Origin: Chloroflexota bacterium
GTDB lineage: Bacteria; Chloroflexota; UBA11872; VXNJ01
Length of the DNA: 10,186 nt
Reading direction: 5' to 3'
Assembly (NCBI GenBank): GCA_026708165.1
Contig: JAPOVO010000396.1
Span: 1-10,186, forward strand
The notes under the pieces are model-generated. The model was not told the origin of the DNA, made no database searches, and saw only the letters and a program-made list of their open reading frames with translations. This document shows, piece after piece, positions 6,754 through 10,186 of the stretch. A program made the position numbers and the translations under genes. Positions within the stretch are counted from its first letter, which is position 1. The number at the start of each line of letters is the position of its first letter.

Positions 6754-7095
6754 CTAGTCGGCAAACATCTCCCGCAGAACGGCAAGAGCCTCCGAAAGCG
6801 TGGAACGCGGCAGGCTTCCAAGACGGCGGACGAGCCGACGCCCGTCCACGGTTCGAAGCTGATCCAAAACGAGGTAGCCGTCCTTCTTCTGAAAGACGCA
6901 GGGAACGCGGAACGGATAAGCATGGCTGCCCGTGATCATCGGAGCAATCGTGAAAGTGCTCAAATGCGCGTTTAGCTCATCTGGAGAGACTATGGCGCAT
7001 GGCCGCAGCTTCCTTATCTCGCTGCCAAGCGTGGGATCGAGCGCTACGAGATAGACATCACCCCGCCTGGGGCCGTCTTCTACTTCCACTCCCAC
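6754..7095 (-). CDS. mazF: MazF/PemK-family endoribonuclease toxin (113 aa)
   Basis: This is the toxin half of a type II toxin-antitoxin pair; the family cleaves mRNA (sometimes tRNA or rRNA) at short sequence motifs. The hallmarks are intact: RRGDVYLVALDPTLGSEI near the N-terminus, KLRPCAIVSPDELN (the conserved RP and the strand after it), TIAPMITGSHAYPFRV, and LDQLRTVDGRRLVRRLG near the C-terminus. Length is normal for MazF. The start is GTG at 7095, inside the mazE end, giving a 16-base overlap with mazE; a second in-frame GTG at 7089 is equally possible. Neither changes the domain. GAGTGGGAG in the mazE end provides weak ribosome binding, fitting coupled translation. The pair is transcribed antitoxin first, and MazE-MazF complexes usually repress their own promoter. 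No frameshift is seen. Confidence 0.92.
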   Translation of the reverse strand: MGVEVEDGPRRGDVYLVALDPTLGSEIRKLRPCAIVSPDELNAHLSTFTIAPMITGSHAYPFRVPCVFQKKDGYLVLDQLRTVDGRRLVRRLGSLPRSTLSEALAVLREMFAD

Positions 7096-7331
7096 TCGGA
7101 GTCATCGAAGTCGGAGAGTGAGACCTCGTCAAGCAGGCCGTCTTCGCCGCGTTGACTAAGCGACCGGGCCGCTGCGTCCCAACCGGCTCGCGGAGTCGAC
7201 ACCGGTCGGATCACGATGCCCGAATCGACGATCCGCAATTCGATCTCATTCTGGAGACCCGCTTCCTCGATAAACGACTTGGGAAGGCGGACACCCCGAG
7301 AATTCCCTATCCGCACCAGTTTGGCCCTCAT
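7080..7331 (-). CDS. mazE: MazE-family antitoxin, AbrB/SpoVT-like (83 aa)
   Basis: This is the labile antitoxin partner of the MazF encoded immediately downstream. The N-terminus MRAKLVRIGNSRGVRLPKSF, followed by IEEAGL and IELRIVDSGIVIRP, is the swapped-hairpin AbrB-type DNA-binding domain (residues 1 to about 45). The tail is acidic and probably disordered (about 60-83, ending DFDDSEWEWK); in this family the tail wraps MazF and blocks its active site, and the aromatic/acidic end fits that role. The ATG at 7331 has AGGTAGG just upstream, and a TATAAT hexamer about 44-49 bases upstream marks a likely promoter. Autoregulation by MazE/MazEF is expected from the family, but no operator palindrome was identified. 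Confidence 0.92.
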   Translation of the reverse strand: MRAKLVRIGNSRGVRLPKSFIEEAGLQNEIELRIVDSGIVIRPVSTPRAGWDAAARSLSQRGEDGLLDEVSLSDFDDSEWEWK

Positions 7332-7374
7332 AACCTACCTGCAGTCACCGCGTGTTTCCCTGGCTATCGATGTA

Positions 7375-7380
7375 ATTATA
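7375..7380 (-). promoter_or_regulatory. Candidate -10 box of the mazEF promoter
   Basis: On the minus strand TATAAT occurs 44-49 bases before the mazE ATG, in a short AT-rich patch of an otherwise GC-rich gap. A good TTGACA-like -35 at 16-18 bases is not present (the nearest TTGTCG is 25 bases away), so the assignment rests on the perfect -10 and its position. Confidence 0.35.
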
Positions 7381-7432
7381 ACGTGCTTACAGACAGCCTC
7401 TCATCCGACAAGACGGTAGAGACGTCGATCAC

Positions 7433-8848
7433 TCACCCAGACAGCCCTTCGGGATGTTTGGTATGCCAATCCGTGCGCGACTGGAACTCGCGCGCAATAG
7501 CGATGCACGCGTTCTCGTCGTACGCTCTGGACATGAACTGGATTCCGGTCGGCAGACCGGCGGGATCAAAGCCGTTGGGGGCGGATATGGCGGGCAGGCC
7601 GCAGCCGTTACCAACCGCCCCCATCAGGTCGCCCGTCCCGGCGACGGACCTTGAGCCGCTCCTGAAGTCCCGGTCGATGGGCGTGGCGGTGCTCAGCGAA
7701 GTCGGACCGGCCAGCGCGTCGTAGCCGGACATTAACTCGGCGACTCGCCGGGCCATCACCCCGCGAAGCCTCAGGGCCTTGACGTAGTCCGTCGCCAGGA
7801 TCGCCGGTCTCGCGTAAGGCCCGAGACTGTGATATCCGGGCGCGGCCAAGCGCTGCGGGCCGCCCTCGGCTACGAAGTCCTCGAAGGCGCTCGCCGCCTC
7901 CACCATCAATATCGTCGTCGTAACCTCGGCGTAGGGGAGGTCCGGAAACTCGACCTCCTCGAAGTCGGCCACGTCGGCCAGACTCGCGACCGCCGCCTCG
8001 AAGTTCCCTTTTACGGCAACCTGAGCGCCGTCGAGGACGCCCTTCAACACGCCGATCCTGTACCTGCGGCCCGGGCGATACTGCGGATCGTAGCTGAAGC
8101 GCTGTGCGTAGGTCGTCGGGTCATTTCGGTCAGATCCGGAGATCGCCTCCAGCACGATCCCGCAATCGTCGGCGGTGAGGCAGAGCGGCCCCAGCTTGTC
8201 CAGGGTCCAGCACAAGGCCATCGCCCCGTGACGGCTGACCCGGCCGTAAGTGGGCCGCAACCCCGACAGACCGCAGCTCGCGGCGGGCAGCAGTATGGAC
8301 CCCCACGTCTCCGAGCCGATGGCGAAAGGTACCAGCCCGGCCGCCACCGCCGCGCCCGATCCGCTGGACGAACCGCCCGTCCACCTGCCCGTGTCCCACG
8401 GGTTTTTGGGAGGGCCGGTCAGCGAAGCGTCCGGTTGCGTGTAACCCATGCCGCCCGCCAGCTCGATCATCGCCAGCTTGGCCGCGAGCGGCGCGCCCGA
8501 TTTCTCCAACTTCGCAACCACCGTGGCGTCGTACTCGAATTGCTGGTCCCTGAACGGCTCCGCGCCCCAGGTTGTAGGAACACCTCCCGACGTCGCAAGC
8601 AGGTCCTTGGCGCCCCAGGGCACTCCGTGTAGAAGGCCGCGATAGCGTCCGTCGGCAATTTCCGCCTCCGCCGTCCTCGCGGTCTCAAGGGCGCGGTCCG
8701 CCGTCAGAGTGACCAGTGCGTTGTACCGAGGGCCGAGGCGTTCAAGACGGTCCAGGCAAAATTCGGCAAGCTCGACCGGCGACAGCGACTGACTCCGGAG
8801 CATCCCGGCAAGCCGCCTGATCGGGGTGAAGGCAAGATCATCCATCAT
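7433..8848 (-). CDS. Amidase-signature family hydrolase, GatA/AtzE-like (471 aa)
   Basis: An amidase-signature enzyme that hydrolyses or transfers amide nitrogen through a Ser-cisSer-Lys triad; cytoplasmic, with no signal peptide. The Lys lies in GVPWGAKDLLATSGG (Lys81), the cis-Ser in GRWTGGSSSGSGAAVA (Ser160), and the nucleophile in AIGSETWGSILLPA (Ser184). The 24-residue spacing between the two Ser matches the family. The nucleophile motif is unusual: the common GSDTGGSIR reads GSETWGSIL here, with Trp in place of the first Gly and Leu in place of Arg. The C-terminal GNGCGLPAISAPNGF...GLPTGIQFM is standard. I chose the ATG at 8848 because GGGGAGACAGGA precedes it; a TTG 33 bases upstream is less likely, and ATG 8845 is possible. 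It overlaps the small upstream gene by 11 bases. The true substrate is unknown. GatA of the tRNA amidotransferase is less likely, as no gatB is adjacent. Confidence 0.9.
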   Translation of the reverse strand: MMDDLAFTPIRRLAGMLRSQSLSPVELAEFCLDRLERLGPRYNALVTLTADRALETARTAEAEIADGRYRGLLHGVPWGAKDLLATSGGVPTTWGAEPFRDQQFEYDATVVAKLEKSGAPLAAKLAMIELAGGMGYTQPDASLTGPPKNPWDTGRWTGGSSSGSGAAVAAGLVPFAIGSETWGSILLPAASCGLSGLRPTYGRVSRHGAMALCWTLDKLGPLCLTADDCGIVLEAISGSDRNDPTTYAQRFSYDPQYRPGRRYRIGVLKGVLDGAQVAVKGNFEAAVASLADVADFEEVEFPDLPYAEVTTTILMVEAASAFEDFVAEGGPQRLAAPGYHSLGPYARPAILATDYVKALRLRGVMARRVAELMSGYDALAGPTSLSTATPIDRDFRSGSRSVAGTGDLMGAVGNGCGLPAISAPNGFDPAGLPTGIQFMSRAYDENACIAIAREFQSRTDWHTKHPEGLSG

Positions 8849-9059
8849 TCCTGTCTCCCCGGAACGGCGCGAACGTGGCAAACGGCTCGACGTCGTTGGT
8901 CAGCCGTATCGACCGCAGCGGCCGGACCACGTCTCTAAGGCCGACTACGGCCCGCCGCACCTCTTCCATCTGCTCTTCGGTAAGAAGATGGCCATACCTC
9001 TCCTTAACAACTGCGAAAAGCAGGTCTTGCTCCAGTGTCCTCTTGGGATCAGGCTCCAT
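8838..9059 (-). CDS. Small GatC/AtzG-like accessory protein (73 aa)
   Basis: A 73-residue cytoplasmic protein just ahead of the amidase gene and overlapping its start by 11 bases (ATGATGGATGA), so the two should be translated together. The layout is a short charged N-terminus, a helix around YGHLLTEEQMEEVRRAVVGL, a second helix LRDVVRPLRSI, then NDVEPFATFAPF. The L...L...PL...N..EP..FAP pattern resembles GatC and AtzG (DUF4089-type), small subunits that wrap the amidase-fold partner and stabilise it. The ATG at 9059 is preceded by GAGGTGGG at good distance; a GTG nine bases upstream is inside that ribosome site and less likely. Similarity is by pattern only, so the family is an inference, but size, gene order and overlap all agree. 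Confidence 0.65.
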   Translation of the reverse strand: MEPDPKRTLEQDLLFAVVKERYGHLLTEEQMEEVRRAVVGLRDVVRPLRSIRLTNDVEPFATFAPFRGDRNDG

Positions 9060-9223
9060 GAGTCCCACCTCGAACGGAGAACGTCGCTATCAGCTCCCAT
9101 GGTATTGCCTCGCGAAGAAGCCCGTCGCCGTCCGAGAGTCGCGTTGGTGCGGATAACATGCTCAGCGAGGTAGAGGCGCCAAACGATTTCCGTGAACGAC
9201 GAAACGTCAATTTTGAGAGAGGC

Positions 9224-9943
9224 ATGGCGCGTTCGACCATTCGGATACTGGTGGTGGCTGTACTTCTACCGCTGGCGCTTGCCGTTGCAAACGGCCGCGC
9301 CCGCGCCCATGGCGGCGGACTCAACACCATGGGCTGTCACACAAATCACGCCACCGGCGAATACCACTGCCACCAGCCGCCCCGCCTGACCGAATGCGCA
9401 ACGCAAGCATCCGTTGGACCAAGTGGGGCCCGCCTGTACTTCTCCCCGGAGATCACCGACAGCGGATATTGGTGGTTTGCTCCGGAGGGAGCCGGATTGC
9501 GGCTGACCGGCGGGGAGACCCGCGGATGGTGCGAAGTGGTGAATGGCGGGTGGGTCCAGATATCGGATTTGCGGGTCGTTACAGCCCCTGTTTCCTTCCT
9601 GACTCCGCCCCCCTGGCGACCTCAGATTGTTACAACAGTGACCCCCACGCCAACCCCGGCTCCACAGGCCGCGCCTCATTGCGCTCCCGGACAGGAGCCT
9701 GAGTTCATGTTCGGCTTCGCGTTCCTCAAATCCCTGCTCGGCGACGTGATGGGAGACCCCCTGGAGTGCGAGCACGCGAAGCCCGAAAACGGCGACACCC
9801 TGCAGCAAACGACGACCGGCCTGTCCTTCTACCGAAGGACCACCAACGCGCCCACGTTTACGGACGGCTGGAACCACTGGGCCTGGACCACGGACGGACT
9901 CGTTACGTGGACGGGCGACTCGATAGATCCTCCGGAACGGTGA
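9224..9943 (+). CDS. Secreted protein with GCHTN...YHCH motif and Chloroflexota-type C-terminal domain (239 aa)
   Basis: Function not known. Residues 1-28 are a signal peptide (basic start, hydrophobic LVVAVLLPLALAVA, likely cleavage after ARA before HGGG). The mature N-terminus carries HGGGLNTMGCHTN...GEYHCH (29-50), a compact Cys/His pattern found in many small exported proteins and suited to metal or disulfide chemistry. Residues 68-117 (ARLYFSPEI...GGWVQISDL) look like a small SH3-like beta domain, weakly supported. A Pro/Thr linker follows (128-150, VTPTPTPAPQAA). The C-terminal domain (about 152-237) has ECEHAKPENGDTLQQTTTGL and ends LVTWTGDSIDPP; I recall this domain from Chloroflexota exported proteins. 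The start at 9224 was chosen because it begins the signal peptide, with GAGAGAGG just upstream; an ATG at 9158 would add an implausible leader. It is divergent from the amidase operon. Confidence 0.75.
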   Translation: MARSTIRILVVAVLLPLALAVANGRARAHGGGLNTMGCHTNHATGEYHCHQPPRLTECATQASVGPSGARLYFSPEITDSGYWWFAPEGAGLRLTGGETRGWCEVVNGGWVQISDLRVVTAPVSFLTPPPWRPQIVTTVTPTPTPAPQAAPHCAPGQEPEFMFGFAFLKSLLGDVMGDPLECEHAKPENGDTLQQTTTGLSFYRRTTNAPTFTDGWNHWAWTTDGLVTWTGDSIDPPER

Positions 9944-9965
9944 CCGTATTCAGGTAGCCCGACGA

Positions 9966-10011
9966 TTGCCACCCCGCAACGCAGATTGGGTGCGCGAATC
10001 AAGCGTGGCAA
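9966..10011 (+). terminator. Weak inverted repeat after the secreted-protein gene
   Basis: TTGCCAC (9966-9972) pairs with GTGGCAA (10005-10011) across a 32-base loop, 22 bases past the stop at 9943. There is no T-tract, and the loop is long, so it is only a weak candidate transcript end for the secreted-protein gene. Nothing else of note was seen in 9944-10105. Confidence 0.2.
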
Positions 10012-10105
10012 GATATGCCGGCTCGGACGGTGGTCGGAAGATAGATCAGCCCCCGTCGGAAAAACACTGCGGTAGATCAACTCGACGAACGATGGAGCAT
10101 AGCTT

Positions 10106-10186
10106 TTGCCGAAGTTCCTCGACGGGATAGTCGTCCTCGATTCCCGCAGGGTGCTCGGGGGGCCTTTCGGCAGGGCACGCCCACCT
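10106..10186 (+). CDS. CaiB/BaiF-type CoA-transferase (family III), N-terminal fragment
   Basis: The last 81 bases read MPKFLDGIVVLDSRRVLGGP followed by FGRARPP when started at the TTG at 10106. The opening matches the family III CoA-transferase start, whose usual form is (P)LDGIxVLDxxRVLAGPF. Enzymes of this family move CoA between acyl-CoA and carboxylate substrates. The TTG start is supported by GGAG eight bases upstream and by an in-frame TAG six bases upstream, which excludes a longer start. After GPF the usual ATxLLADLGA does not follow; FGRARPP is seen instead, so the protein is divergent, or a base error or frameshift lies near the edge. Only 27 residues are visible, so the family call rests on this one motif. 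Confidence 0.55.
   Translation, partial: MPKFLDGIVVLDSRRVLGGPFGRARPP

Noticed and set aside
7829..8632. Plus-strand 267-codon open frame opposite the amidase gene
   Set aside because: It is antisense to a clear amidase; its Arg/Pro-rich translation is typical of the reverse strand of GC-rich coding DNA.
9266..9877. Minus-strand 203-codon open frame opposite the secreted protein gene
   Set aside because: The plus strand has a signal peptide, ordered motifs and a known domain; the reverse frame has none.
10046..10186. Minus-strand open frame reading PVEELRQKLCSIVRRVD to a TGA, a possible C-terminus of a convergent gene
   Set aside because: It overlaps the plus-strand frame that has a Shine-Dalgarno, start codon and a recognisable CoA-transferase opening; no family was recognised on the minus strand.

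Overview
The window looks like a stretch of bacterial chromosome, fairly GC-rich, from a free-living heterotroph. My best guess is Chloroflexota (SAR202/Dehalococcoidia-like). The basis is recall: the lipoprotein-type Liv binding protein and the C-terminal domain of the secreted protein near the right end resemble proteins I associate with that phylum. No rRNA or marker gene is present to confirm it.

Layout. Positions 1-4135, minus strand, hold a branched-chain-amino-acid-type (HAAT/Liv) ABC importer in the order binding protein, permease LivH, permease LivM, ATPase LivG; LivG runs off the left edge and livF would be expected beyond it. Positions 4136-4769 are apparently non-coding, with an 11-bp tandem repeat upstream of the binding protein gene and a perfect 20-bp palindrome at the far end. 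Positions 4770-7331, minus strand, form a small defence/stress-type block: a 587-aa protein with a C-terminal DUF4209-type RNxxxHG motif (also readable as a HEPN RX4H motif), a possible antitoxin remnant, and an intact MazF/MazE toxin-antitoxin pair. Positions 7433-9059, minus strand, are a two-gene operon: a small GatC/AtzG-like protein overlapping an amidase-signature hydrolase. Positions 9224-9943, plus strand, encode a secreted Cys/His-motif protein. At 10106-10186, plus strand, a CaiB/BaiF-type CoA-transferase gene appears to begin and run off the right edge.

How the genes work together. The Liv genes form one import system: a lipid-anchored binding protein delivers ligand to a LivH/LivM channel driven by LivG (and presumably LivF). 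A strong hairpin between the binding-protein gene and livH may let the binding protein be made in excess. The amidase and its small partner probably act as a complex. MazE should neutralise MazF, and the RNxxxHG protein may be a further RNA-targeting element, though no function is proven. The most unusual thing seen is that LivH is about 160 residues longer than usual, because a roughly 60-residue two-helix unit appears three times in tandem.
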